This document shows positions 56,849-64,000 of a stretch of DNA of 64,000 nt, in pieces. Position 1 is the stretch's first letter. Each line of letters begins with the position of its first letter. The position numbers and the translations under genes are program-made. Origin of the DNA: Actinomadura pelletieri DSM 43383. Lineage in GTDB: Bacteria; Actinomycetota; Actinomycetes; Streptosporangiales; Streptosporangiaceae. The notes beneath the pieces are model-generated. The model saw only the letters and a program-made list of their open reading frames with translations, did no database searches and was not told the origin of the DNA. The stretch lies in NCBI RefSeq assembly GCF_003634705.1, contig NZ_RBWU01000006.1:558001-622000 (forward strand), read 5' to 3'.

Positions 56849-57586
56849 ATTCCGGGGGATCGTCTCGGTGAACTGGTCCGGACGTTCGACGGCCGGGCCG
56901 CTGACCGCCGTACGTGGACGTGGCTCGCTCTGCTCGGCGCGGCCTCGCTGGCGTTGGTGCCCGCGGCGATCGCCGCCCTGCACGGCCGCATCTGGTGGGC
57001 GGGCGTGCCTGCGCTCGTGCTCTCCATGGGCTTCGCGGGCGGGGTCGGCTGGATCGCCGGACGTGGCCTGCCGCGCCTGCGCGGCCGGATCGTGTCGCTC
57101 CACACCGGCGGCCTGGTGGTCGCCGGGCCCGGGGGAGAGGCCCAATACGCGTGGGACGAGCTGGAATCCGTGACCGTGTCCGGGGTGCGGAACGCCGCGC
57201 GTGAGCGCACCCGCTGGTCCTTCACGATCGTCGCCGAAGACGGGACCGTCCTGCGGCTGGGCGACGACGTCCCGGACGTGCGGGAACTCGGCGAGGCCGT
57301 GGCCGCGGAGGTGACCGCGCGGCTCGTCCCGCGCCATCTCGCGGCCGTGAAGGCGGGCGAGACCGTCAGGATGGGCCCGTTCGCCCTCGACCGCGACGGC
57401 GTCGAGAAGGACGGCGAGCGACTCCCGTGGCACGCCGTCCTGGATGTCGAAATCGACAACGGTCTGGTCACCGTTCATTCCTGGACCAACCGCCCGGACC
57501 TGGTCGCCGTGGCCGCCCAGACCCCGGACGCGTTAGCCTTCGTGGTGCTATGCCACCAGGTCAGGGACCTGACTGAAACATCCTGA
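56849..57586 (+). CDS. Membrane protein with PH-like domain, possible ATT start
   Basis: The protein has two membrane helices (TWLALLGAASLALVPAAIAAL and WAGVPALVLSMGFAGGVGWIAG) followed by a beta-rich cytoplasmic domain (GRIVSLHTGGLVVAG...). No ATG, GTG or TTG occurs in frame upstream of the first helix; the first such codon, TTG 56951 or GTG 56954, would cut the helix in half. The only well-placed initiator is ATT 56849, five bases after GGGGAGG. I therefore annotate from ATT with caution; from GTG 56954 the protein would be 210 residues. Family not recognised. Confidence 0.6.
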   Translation: MPGDRLGELVRTFDGRAADRRTWTWLALLGAASLALVPAAIAALHGRIWWAGVPALVLSMGFAGGVGWIAGRGLPRLRGRIVSLHTGGLVVAGPGGEAQYAWDELESVTVSGVRNAARERTRWSFTIVAEDGTVLRLGDDVPDVRELGEAVAAEVTARLVPRHLAAVKAGETVRMGPFALDRDGVEKDGERLPWHAVLDVEIDNGLVTVHSWTNRPDLVAVAAQTPDALAFVVLCHQVRDLTETS

Positions 57587-57680
57587 AGATATGACCGGCC
57601 GGGTCCGATGGGGGCGGCGGCCGGTGAGACTCCGCCGCTAACTACACTGTGCGCGCTCGAATTCCAATAGCCTGTGCGTT

Positions 57681-59078
57681 GTGAGTCTGCGCTTCTACGA
57701 CACCGGCACCCGTAGCGTCCGTGCGTTCGAGCCCCTGGAAGAGGGCCGCGTGGGGATGTACGTGTGTGGTGCCACCCCGCAGGCCTCCCCCCATATCGGC
57801 CATCTACGGTCGGGCGTGATCTACGACGTGCTGCTGCGCTGGCTGCGCGCGTCCGGATACGAGGTGACGTTCGCCCGTAACGTCACCGATGTCGACGACA
57901 AGATCATCGCCGTGGCGGCGGAGCGGGGCGTGCCGTGGTTCGCGGTCGCCGAGGGCAACCAGCGGATCTTCACCCAGGGCTATGACCTGCTCGGCTGCCT
58001 GCCCCCGACGATCGAGCCACGCGCCACCGGACATGTCCCCGAGATGATCACGCTGATGCGCCGCCTGATCGAGAACGGTCACGCCTACGCGGTCGGCGGC
58101 GATGTGTACTTCGACGTCGCGTCCTGGGCCGACCAGTACGGCCGGTTGTCGAACCAGCGGCTGGAGAACCTGCGCGCCGCGGGCGACACGCCCAACGAGG
58201 ACCTCAAACGCGACCCGCGCGACTTCGCGCTGTGGAAGGGCGCCAAGCCCGGCGAGCCGTCCTGGGAGACCCCGTGGGGCGAGGGACGGCCCGGCTGGCA
58301 CCTGGAGTGCTCGGCGATGGCGACCAGGTACCTCGGGTCCACGTTCGACATCCACGGCGGCGGCGTCGACCTGATCTTCCCGCACCACGAGAACGAGATC
58401 GCCCAGTCACGGGCCGCCGGTGACGGGTTCGCCCGCTACTGGCTGCACAACGGGCTGCTCACCGTGGACGGCGAGAAGATGAGCAAGTCCGTCGGCAACG
58501 TGGTGCTGCTGCCCGACCTGCTCGACAAGGCCCGTCCGGTGGAGATCCGGTACTACCTGGCCTCGGCGCACTACCGGTCGCTGATGGACTTCACGGACGC
58601 GTCCCTGGCCGAGGCCGTCTCCGCCTACCAGCGCATCGAGGGGTTCGCGACCCGGGCATCAGAAGTGGTGAGCACGGTCGCGCCGGCGCCGTCCGTCCCG
58701 GCCGCGTTCGCCGCCGCGCTGGACGACGACCTCGGCGTCCCGCACGGGCTCGCGGTGCTGCACGAGACCGTCCGGGAGGGGAACAGCGCCCTCGCGTCCG
58801 GCGACCTCGACGCGGTGCGCCGCCACCTCGCCGACGTCCGGGCCATGGCGGACGTCCTCGGCGTCGACCCGCTGTCGTCGCAGTGGCGCCGCGCCGGCGA
58901 GGACGACCTCCGTCCCGTCGTGGACGCCCTCGTCGCGGTCGCGCTCGAGCAGCGGCAGGCCGCCCGCGCCCGCAAGGACTACGCGGCCGCCGACGCCATC
59001 CGCGACAGCCTGTCGGAGGCCGGAATCCTCGTCGAGGACACCCCGCAGGGCCCCCGCTGGGAGCTGAAGCGCGACTGA
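57681..59078 (+). CDS. cysS: Cysteinyl-tRNA synthetase
   Basis: This 465-residue class I synthetase has the CysRS N-terminus with zinc ligand Cys in MYVCGATPQASPHIGHLRSG (HIGH intact), GWHLECSAMATRYLG and FPHHENEIAQSRA for the other zinc ligands, and GEKMSKSVGNVV. It charges tRNA-Cys. The start is GTG 57681, with TAGCCT at 57668-57673 seven bases upstream, so the message appears leaderless. rlmB follows. Confidence 0.95.
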   Translation: MSLRFYDTGTRSVRAFEPLEEGRVGMYVCGATPQASPHIGHLRSGVIYDVLLRWLRASGYEVTFARNVTDVDDKIIAVAAERGVPWFAVAEGNQRIFTQGYDLLGCLPPTIEPRATGHVPEMITLMRRLIENGHAYAVGGDVYFDVASWADQYGRLSNQRLENLRAAGDTPNEDLKRDPRDFALWKGAKPGEPSWETPWGEGRPGWHLECSAMATRYLGSTFDIHGGGVDLIFPHHENEIAQSRAAGDGFARYWLHNGLLTVDGEKMSKSVGNVVLLPDLLDKARPVEIRYYLASAHYRSLMDFTDASLAEAVSAYQRIEGFATRASEVVSTVAPAPSVPAAFAAALDDDLGVPHGLAVLHETVREGNSALASGDLDAVRRHLADVRAMADVLGVDPLSSQWRRAGEDDLRPVVDALVAVALEQRQAARARKDYAAADAIRDSLSEAGILVEDTPQGPRWELKRD

Positions 59079-59191
59079 GGTAGCGCACGGCGGATAAAAT
59101 CGAACGTTCGCGGGGGTATGCAGCCGTCCCGCCGAGATCCAAGCCGCCACCGGGGCGGACGAGCACCGTAGCCAGGGGAGCGCACCTGATC

Positions 59192-60121
59192 ATGGCCAAG
59201 CGCAAGGGCAAGGGACCGACTCCCAAGGCCGAGGACCGGCACTGGTACGGCAAGCGCCAGAAGGCGCGCGCCGTCAAGAGCGCCAAGCGCACCGGCACGT
59301 CGACGCTCGGCCCCGGCAGCCGCCTGAAGCCCGAGTCCCGGGAACGCCCCGGCCGTGCCGGCACGGGCCGTCCGGCGGGCGCGCGACGCGCCTCCGGCGA
59401 GGTCCCGGAACTGGTCACGGGCCGTAACCCGGTCGTCGAGGCCCTCCGAGCCGGGGTCCCTGGAACGGCCCTGTACGTGACGTCCGGCACCGACGAACGC
59501 ATTCGCGAGTCGATCCAGCTGGCCGCCGACCGCCGCATCCCCCTGCTGGAGACCGCCCGGCCCGAACTCGACCGCCTCACCGACGGCGCCGTCCACCAGG
59601 GCATCGCCCTCCAGGTCAAGCCGTACCGCTACGCGCACCCCGACGACCTGCTCACCGGCCCGGCGCCGCTGATCGTCGCGGTGGACGGAATCACGGACCC
59701 GCGCAACCTGGGCGCGATCGTCCGCTCCGCGGCAGCGTTCGGCGCGTCCGGCGTGGTCGTCCCCGAACGGCGCGCCGCCGGAGTCACCGCGGGCACATGG
59801 AAGTCGTCCGCAGGCACGCTGGCGACCGTCCCGGTAGCCCAGGCGACGAACCTCACCCGCCAGCTCAAGGCGTACCAGAAAGCAGGCTGTTTCGTCGCCG
59901 GTCTGGACGCCCACGGCGAGGTCACCGTCGCCGACCTGGAAGTCGCCTCCGGACCATTCGTGCTGGTCATCGGCTCCGAAGGCAAAGGCCTGGGACGCCT
60001 GGTCGCCGAAACATGCGACCTACTGGTCACGATCCCCATGCCCGGCACAGCGGAGTCACTCAACGCCGGCGTAGCCGCCGGCATCGCCCTGTACGAGGTC
60101 AGCCGCCGCCGAACGGAATAA
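59192..60121 (+). CDS. rlmB: 23S rRNA 2'-O-methyltransferase RlmB (TrmH/SpoU family)
   Basis: The 309-residue protein has a basic, disordered N-terminus (about 1-70), an RNA-binding region (VTGRNPVVEALRAGVPGTALYV) and a SPOUT domain with the three SpoU motifs: DPRNLGAIVRSAAAFGASGV, LVIGSEGKGLGRL and IPMPGTAESLNAGVAAGIALYE. It methylates the 2'-OH of G2251 in 23S rRNA. The cysS-rlmB order is conserved in actinobacteria. Confidence 0.93.
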   Translation: MAKRKGKGPTPKAEDRHWYGKRQKARAVKSAKRTGTSTLGPGSRLKPESRERPGRAGTGRPAGARRASGEVPELVTGRNPVVEALRAGVPGTALYVTSGTDERIRESIQLAADRRIPLLETARPELDRLTDGAVHQGIALQVKPYRYAHPDDLLTGPAPLIVAVDGITDPRNLGAIVRSAAAFGASGVVVPERRAAGVTAGTWKSSAGTLATVPVAQATNLTRQLKAYQKAGCFVAGLDAHGEVTVADLEVASGPFVLVIGSEGKGLGRLVAETCDLLVTIPMPGTAESLNAGVAAGIALYEVSRRRTE

Positions 60122-60122
60122 T

Positions 60123-60178
60123 CTCAACGTTCAGAAACTTGACGTTCACGTATGCCTGAACGCTGAGAGGTGAACGTC
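60123..60178 (+). promoter_or_regulatory. Interleaved inverted repeats before the DMT transporter
   Basis: CTCAACGTTCAG (60123-60134) pairs with CTGAACGCTGAG (60156-60167) with one mismatch, and GACGTTCAC (60141-60149) pairs perfectly with GTGAACGTC (60170-60178). The four GTTCA/TGAAC half-sites lie immediately before ATG 60180. They may be operator sites or alternative RNA stems that mask the start. Confidence 0.5.
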
Positions 60179-60179
60179 G

Positions 60180-61100
60180 ATGACCGCCGTCACGGCACCC
60201 CGAGCCCTGCGAGCCCGCCACGCCACCGACCTGGCCCTGGCCGCCTTCGCCCCCGCCAGTTGGGGCACCACCTACGTCGTCACCACCACCATGCTGCCCG
60301 CCGACCGCCCCCTACTCGCTGCCACCCTCCGCGCCCTGCCCGCCGGACTCATCCTGCTGGCCGTCACCCACCGCCTCCCACGCGGCGACTGGTGGTGGAA
60401 GTCGATCGTCCTCGGCATGCTGAACTTCGGCGCCTTCTTCCCCTTGATCTTCTTCGCCGCCTACCGGCTGCCCGGCGGGGTCGCCTCCACCATCGGCTCC
60501 GTCCAGCCGCTCATCGTGGCACTGCTGTCCCTGGGCGTTCTACGAATCCGACCCACCCGCGCCGTCCTGTACGCGGCCCTGGCCGGAACCGGCGGCGTGG
60601 CGCTCCTCACGTTGACCGCCGAGGCCCGCCTGGACCCGCTGGGCATCGCCGCCATGCTCACCGCGACGTCCCTGATGGCGACCGCGATCGTCCTGGCCAA
60701 GAAGTGGGGCCGCCCCGAATCACCCCTCGTCATGACCGCCTGGCAACTCACCGTCGGCGGCCTGGTCCTCGCCCCCCTCACCCTCACCCTCGAAGGCGTC
60801 CCACCCACCATCAACGGCGAGAACGCCTTGGGCTTCGCCTACCTGGGCCTGGTCGGCACGGCAATCGCCTACGCCCTCTGGTTCCGCGGCATCGACCGCC
60901 TCCCCGCCACCTCCGTCTCCCTCCTAGGCCTCACCAACCCCCTGGTCGCCACCCTCGCCGGCCTCCTCATCCTGAGCCAAACACTCACCCCCTGGCAGCT
61001 GGTCGGCTTCACCATCGCCCTGGGCGCCCTGGTGGCCGGCCAGGCCGCCGCCCGCCCCCCTAGCCCTGAAACGGCCGCACCTCCATCGGCAACCCCGTAA
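60180..61100 (+). CDS. EamA/DMT-family transporter
   Basis: The 306-residue protein has ten predicted helices in two EamA repeats (LALAAFAPASWGTTYVVTT at the start, LGLVGTAIAYALWFRGIDRL in the second). DMT members of this type export amino acids or metabolites; the substrate is unknown. Its last 41 bp overlap the convergent YCII-type gene. The repeats at 60123-60178 suggest specific regulation. Confidence 0.87.
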   Translation: MTAVTAPRALRARHATDLALAAFAPASWGTTYVVTTTMLPADRPLLAATLRALPAGLILLAVTHRLPRGDWWWKSIVLGMLNFGAFFPLIFFAAYRLPGGVASTIGSVQPLIVALLSLGVLRIRPTRAVLYAALAGTGGVALLTLTAEARLDPLGIAAMLTATSLMATAIVLAKKWGRPESPLVMTAWQLTVGGLVLAPLTLTLEGVPPTINGENALGFAYLGLVGTAIAYALWFRGIDRLPATSVSLLGLTNPLVATLAGLLILSQTLTPWQLVGFTIALGALVAGQAAARPPSPETAAPPSATP

Positions 61101-61401
61101 CCCGGACATACCGCGCCGCCACCTTCAACGCCGCGTCCAGATCCTCCACCGCGACGATGACGATCCCCCCGACATGCTCCTCGCTCTCCACCCAGGGCCC
61201 ATCGGTAGCGACCACCTCCTCGTCCCTGAGCCGCACCACGGTGCTCTCCTCGGGCTGGTGCAACCGCCTCCCGAACACCCACGCCTCCTGCGACTCCAGA
61301 TCCCTCCGGATCTCCGCGAGCTCCGCCATCACCGGCTCCAGCACCTCCGGCGGCGGCACCTCACCCACAGGCTGAATCATGTTGAGCACGTACAACGTCA
61401 T
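61060..61401 (-). CDS. YCII-related (DGPF domain) protein
   Basis: The 113-residue protein begins MTLYVLNMIQPVGEVPPPEV and contains TDGPWVESEEHVGGIVIVAVEDLDAAL, the DGPF-like pattern of YCII-related proteins, which are found fused or linked to ECF sigma factors or as free dimers. Function is unknown. It overlaps the transporter gene by 41 bp at its 3' end. Confidence 0.82.
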   Translation of the reverse strand: MTLYVLNMIQPVGEVPPPEVLEPVMAELAEIRRDLESQEAWVFGRRLHQPEESTVVRLRDEEVVATDGPWVESEEHVGGIVIVAVEDLDAALKVAARYVRVTGLPMEVRPFQG

Positions 61402-61540
61402 AACTTCCCCCTGCCCCGATCCCCCGAGATCACGACCCCCATCACCGACACCCCACCAAGACCAGCCTCCCCAACCCCGCCCCTGAGAAAAACTCCCGCG
61501 CAAGCCCCCCACCAAGTCGACTACGATGCGGGACGAACCA

Positions 61541-61616
61541 GCCGGCGTAGCTCAATTGGCAGAGCATCTGTCTTGTAAACAGAAGGTTAGGGGTTCAAGT
61601 CCCCTCGCCGGCTCCA
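61541..61616 (+). tRNA. tRNA-Thr (anticodon TGT), CCA encoded
   Basis: GCCGGCG (61541-61547) pairs with CGCCGGC (61606-61612) as the acceptor stem. GCTC...GAGC forms the D arm, TCTGT/ACAGA the anticodon stem with loop CTTGTAA (anticodon TGT), and GGGG TTCAAGT CCCC the T arm. Discriminator T at 61613 and CCA at 61614-61616 follow. All arms are intact. Confidence 0.96.
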
Positions 61617-61622
61617 CCCAAA

Positions 61623-61640
61623 GCCCCCTCCGGAGGGGGC
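61623..61640 (+). terminator. Hairpin after tRNA-Thr
   Basis: GCCCCCTCCGGAGGGGGC is an 18-bp perfect palindrome 6 bp after the tRNA 3' end, able to form a 7-bp stem. There is no U-run, so termination is likely but not certain. Confidence 0.5.
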
Positions 61641-62299
61641 CTCCGCCCTACAGACTCGCCACCACCGCACCGCCAAAAGACGCCCGTCGCCCGACGGGTT
61701 GCCCACTGTCCCCATACACATAGCCCCGAAGCATGATCACCGGACCGCCCAAGCCCCACGCCCGCCACACGAACGGGCCACCCGCCAGAAGCAACGACAT
61801 CGCATGAACGCGCCGCCCGCCATGAAGCCGCGATGGGGGGCGCTTCGAGGCCGCCGCCGGTCAATCCGGGCCGGGCGCGCGGCCTCTCCGGCCGACCCGC
61901 CTCGGCCGCCCGACCTGTTGCGGCCGGTTCGTTGCGTTTCTCGGCGATGAGATCGTGTGATCTTGCTCGACGGGTCGATGATGGACGCCATGACGGTTTC
62001 CAGGCGAGGCCGATGGGCCGTTCGGTGAGTGCCTTGATCGAGCGTTGCGTGATCTCCTGTTGGGTGAGCATGCGGGGTTCGGGGTTCGCGTCTTGGTGGG
62101 GCACCGGGTGCACCGCACGGGACGCGTGGCCGCCTTCTTCGCGGGCCGGGGGATCGGGGGCTTCAGGGTGGCCGGGGCGTTGGCCTCGGCGAGGTGTCCG
62201 CCTCGCCAGGCGGGGCTGCGGATGTAGGTGCTCGGCGTAGGTGATTTTCCAGTTGGGGTATGTGCGGCCTAGTTGTTCCGGCGACCGCTCGGCATTCAC
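61641..62299 (-). CDS. XRE-locus associated ORF, probably frameshifted
   Basis: The N-terminus is well supported: GTG 62299 overlaps the upstream gene's stop (GTGA) and follows GGAGGTGA, reading MNAERSPEQLGRTYPNWKIT. After about residue 25 the reading frame becomes basic, Pro/Arg-rich and unlike a folded protein. The frame does not stop until 61595, inside the tRNA gene; I trim it here. Another phase reads TYIRSPAWRGGHLAEANAPA near 62223, suggesting a one-base frameshift. The true 3' end is unknown. Confidence 0.35.
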
Positions 62300-62550
62300 T
62301 GGTCACCTCCGGTGGCGCTGTCCTGCTCGTTGAGCAGGGCCTTTAGGTCTTCGGCGCAGTCGGCCCGCAGGTAGGGGACGAGCCCGGCGACCGTGTCGGT
62401 GAGGGTGAGTTGGTCGCGGCGCGACGCCCACCAGGTGCCGGTGTCGCTGACCCACACCCACCAGTCCGGGTACTGGCCCTGGGGCCGGACCATCGGGGTT
62501 TCCGGGGCTGTATCTGCAATGTCACAGTGCGTCATGGAGGACAGAGTCAT
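62296..62550 (-). CDS. Small XRE-associated protein (84 aa)
   Basis: The protein contains RPQGQYPDWWVWVSDTGTWW followed by a helical C-terminus (VAGLVPYLRADCAEDLKALLNEQ). This Trp-rich pattern is common in short genes beside XRE regulators in actinomycetes. It is coupled to the downstream frame by GTGA and divergent from the XRE/TPR regulator at 62599. ATG 62550 or 62535 may be the start. Function is unknown. Confidence 0.7.
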   Translation of the reverse strand: MTLSSMTHCDIADTAPETPMVRPQGQYPDWWVWVSDTGTWWASRRDQLTLTDTVAGLVPYLRADCAEDLKALLNEQDSATGGDQ

Positions 62551-62598
62551 ACTGAAGGCGACTGTGAACTATCAAAACCTGTGATATGCGGGGGAGGT

Positions 62599-63792
62599 AT
62601 GGCCGACGCGATCGGCAAACGCATCGCTGAGCTGCGGAAACTGCGAGGTCTGAGTCAGCGAGGCCTTAGCCGGCGTGCCCACGTCTCGTACAGTCTTCTC
62701 ACCAAGGTGGAGCAGGGACATCGTCCGGCGTCGCCCGCGCTCATTGGTGCCGTCGCCCGCGCCCTGCGTGTTGACGTCCCATGCGTTACCGGCCAGCCGT
62801 ACCAGGAGCCCATGGGCAAGTTGCGGCAGTTGCAGGCCACCATCGACCCGATTCGCCGTGCCCTGCTTACGCACGACCTGCCGCCCGACGACGCGCTACC
62901 CGTTCGCACCGTCACGGAACTGCGCCGTGACGTGCAGGAGGTGTCACAGCTCGGCCGCCACGCCCGGTACCTCCGCCTCGGGCAAATGCTTCCCGGGTTG
63001 CTGGAGGAGTTGTCCGTCGCGATCCATACCGAGGACGACCCGCAGCTGCACGCGCTGCTGGCCGAGGCGTATGGCGGTGCGTCCGCTCTCGCGCACCAGC
63101 TCGGTTACCAGGACATGCGCGCAACCGTTCTGGACCGGATCGAGCGGGAGAGTCACCTGTCCCGTGACCCGCTGCGGGTGGCGCGGACGCAGTGGTCGCG
63201 GGGCGCGTCGCTGCTCGGCGCGGGTGCGCACCAGGCGGGGCTGACGTTGATGGAGCGGACCCGCCGGAGCCTTGGTGAGGGGCCTGAGGGAATGGAACCC
63301 GCCGCGTTGTCGGTCTTCGGGTCGTTGCATTTGCGGTCGTCGGTGCTCGCCGCGCGTGCCGGTGACGCCGAGCTGTCCGAGGTGCATCTGGCGGAGGCGG
63401 CCCGCGCCGCCGATCTGCTACCGAATCCTGCCGCGAATCACTATGGGCTGGAGTTCGGACCGGGCAACGTCGCACTGCACGGGGTATCCGCGGCGGTGGA
63501 GCTGGAGGACGGCGCGCGAGCGATCGAGCGCGCGGCGCCGTTGTACGAGCAGCTGCCACCGGGATTGCCGCCCGTCCGGCTCGGGCACTTCTGGATCGAG
63601 GTCGCGCGGGCCTGGTACTACCAGGGTGACCGCCGTCGTGCGTTCGACGCGCTTCGCCGGGCGCGGCGGGTCGCGCCACAACAGGTCCGTATTCATCCGA
63701 TGGTGCGAGAACTGCTCGCGATAATCGCTGGCGCGGAGGCACGACCCAGCGAGGACCTCCGTGCGTTCGCTGCGTGGCTTGGCTTGGACTGA
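62599..63792 (+). CDS. XRE regulator with helical repeat (TPR-like) domain
   Basis: The 397-residue protein has an N-terminal helix-turn-helix (IAELRKLRGLSQRGLSRRAHVSYSLLTKVEQGHR) and about 300 residues of helical repeats resembling TPR units (for example VHLAEAARAADLLPNPAANH and AWYYQGDRRRAFDALRRARR). Such regulators in actinomycetes often sense peptides or partner proteins. ATG 62599 is directly preceded by GGGGGAGGT with almost no spacing, which is unusual. It is convergent with the methyltransferase that runs off the window. Confidence 0.83.
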   Translation: MADAIGKRIAELRKLRGLSQRGLSRRAHVSYSLLTKVEQGHRPASPALIGAVARALRVDVPCVTGQPYQEPMGKLRQLQATIDPIRRALLTHDLPPDDALPVRTVTELRRDVQEVSQLGRHARYLRLGQMLPGLLEELSVAIHTEDDPQLHALLAEAYGGASALAHQLGYQDMRATVLDRIERESHLSRDPLRVARTQWSRGASLLGAGAHQAGLTLMERTRRSLGEGPEGMEPAALSVFGSLHLRSSVLAARAGDAELSEVHLAEAARAADLLPNPAANHYGLEFGPGNVALHGVSAAVELEDGARAIERAAPLYEQLPPGLPPVRLGHFWIEVARAWYYQGDRRRAFDALRRARRVAPQQVRIHPMVRELLAIIAGAEARPSEDLRAFAAWLGLD

Positions 63793-63796
63793 CGCG

Positions 63797-64000
63797 CTAG
63801 GCGATCACGTCGTCCGGCCGGTCCAGCCAGAGGTGTTCCCCGTCCTCGTCGACCGTGAGGCCGAGTCTGTCGAGGACGGGGCGGCCGAGTGACTGCCATT
63901 GGAAGTACGCGTCGGCGACCTCGTCCCACAGGTCACGGTTGCCGTGTTGGCGCACCTCGAACACGTTCTCGTGTTCGCCGAAAACGGCGATCGCCCAGCA
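63797..64000 (-). CDS. C-terminus of a second RiPP-type PIMT methyltransferase (partial)
   Basis: On the minus strand the frame entering at 64000 reads CWAIAVFGEHENVFEVRQHG, continues GNRDLWDEVADAYFQWQSLG, and ends LWLDRPDDVIA before TAG at 63799-63797. The middle aligns with the C-terminal motif of the methyltransferase at 10218-11324 (GDRALWDDALNAYFAWITNG). FxLD-type and imiditide-type methyltransferases end in this way (RFGLTV...WLD). The catalytic domain lies beyond the window, so this is a family-level inference from about 67 residues. Confidence 0.66.
   Translation of the reverse strand, partial: CWAIAVFGEHENVFEVRQHGNRDLWDEVADAYFQWQSLGRPVLDRLGLTVDEDGEHLWLDRPDDVIA

Overview
This window is high-GC DNA (roughly 70% G+C by eye) from an actinomycete chromosome. 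Marker genes are mshA (mycothiol synthesis), carD, a phoU/senX3-regX3 cluster, an Rv0474-Rv0476-like regulator/HbhA-like/DUF2516 run, BldC-like and RsbW-like regulators, and several XRE regulators with DUF397 partners. This mix suggests a filamentous, non-mycobacterial actinomycete, possibly Streptosporangiales (Actinomadura-like); that placement is inference. Several genes look leaderless, with a TANNNT -10 hexamer 6-8 nt before the start codon.

Layout. 1-7.8 kb holds ordinary chromosomal genes: a GIDE-domain protein, nitrobindin, Fur, YgfZ, Dtd, a BKACE enzyme, PaaX, GNAT and DUF418. 7.8-13.1 kb is accessory: a BldC-like/RsbW-like cassette, an XRE regulator with three tandem DUF397 genes, and a two-gene cassette pairing a 35-residue charged peptide with a PIMT-like O-methyltransferase. 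That pair fits the imiditide RiPP class. A lower-GC insert and a broken copy of the methyltransferase C-terminus follow. 13.1-21.5 kb carries asparaginase, a FadR-controlled MFS transporter, DUF2207 and metallopeptidase genes and a small XRE operon. 21.5-23.3 kb is gene-poor.

23.3-30 kb runs from the XRE/HbhA-like/DUF2516/AlaX genes through a secreted BNR protein to gpm-ybjN-mshA. 30-37 kb has enzyme genes with local regulators (SDR, macro domain, epimerase, DODA dioxygenase with MarR, an AlkZ-like glycosylase with TetR). A 160-bp structured repeat occurs as a tandem pair at 26.9 kb and again at 35.0 kb, both times between convergent genes.

37-46.6 kb has a secreted beta-helix protein, then trpS preceded by a textbook ribosome-mediated Trp attenuator (leader peptide with adjacent Trp codons), MarR/DHA2 efflux, a BlaR1/BlaI-like pair, a NarL two-component system, a GT87 transferase and a toxin-antitoxin pair. 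47-50 kb is phoU divergent from senX3-regX3, with a four-unit PHO box between them and a duplicated phoU 3' end. 50-61.5 kb has a lipoprotein, carD-ispF (no ispD), fahA, DUF2637, cysS, rlmB and a DMT transporter. The window closes with tRNA-Thr(TGT), another XRE locus and the C-terminus of a second RiPP-type methyltransferase running off the end.
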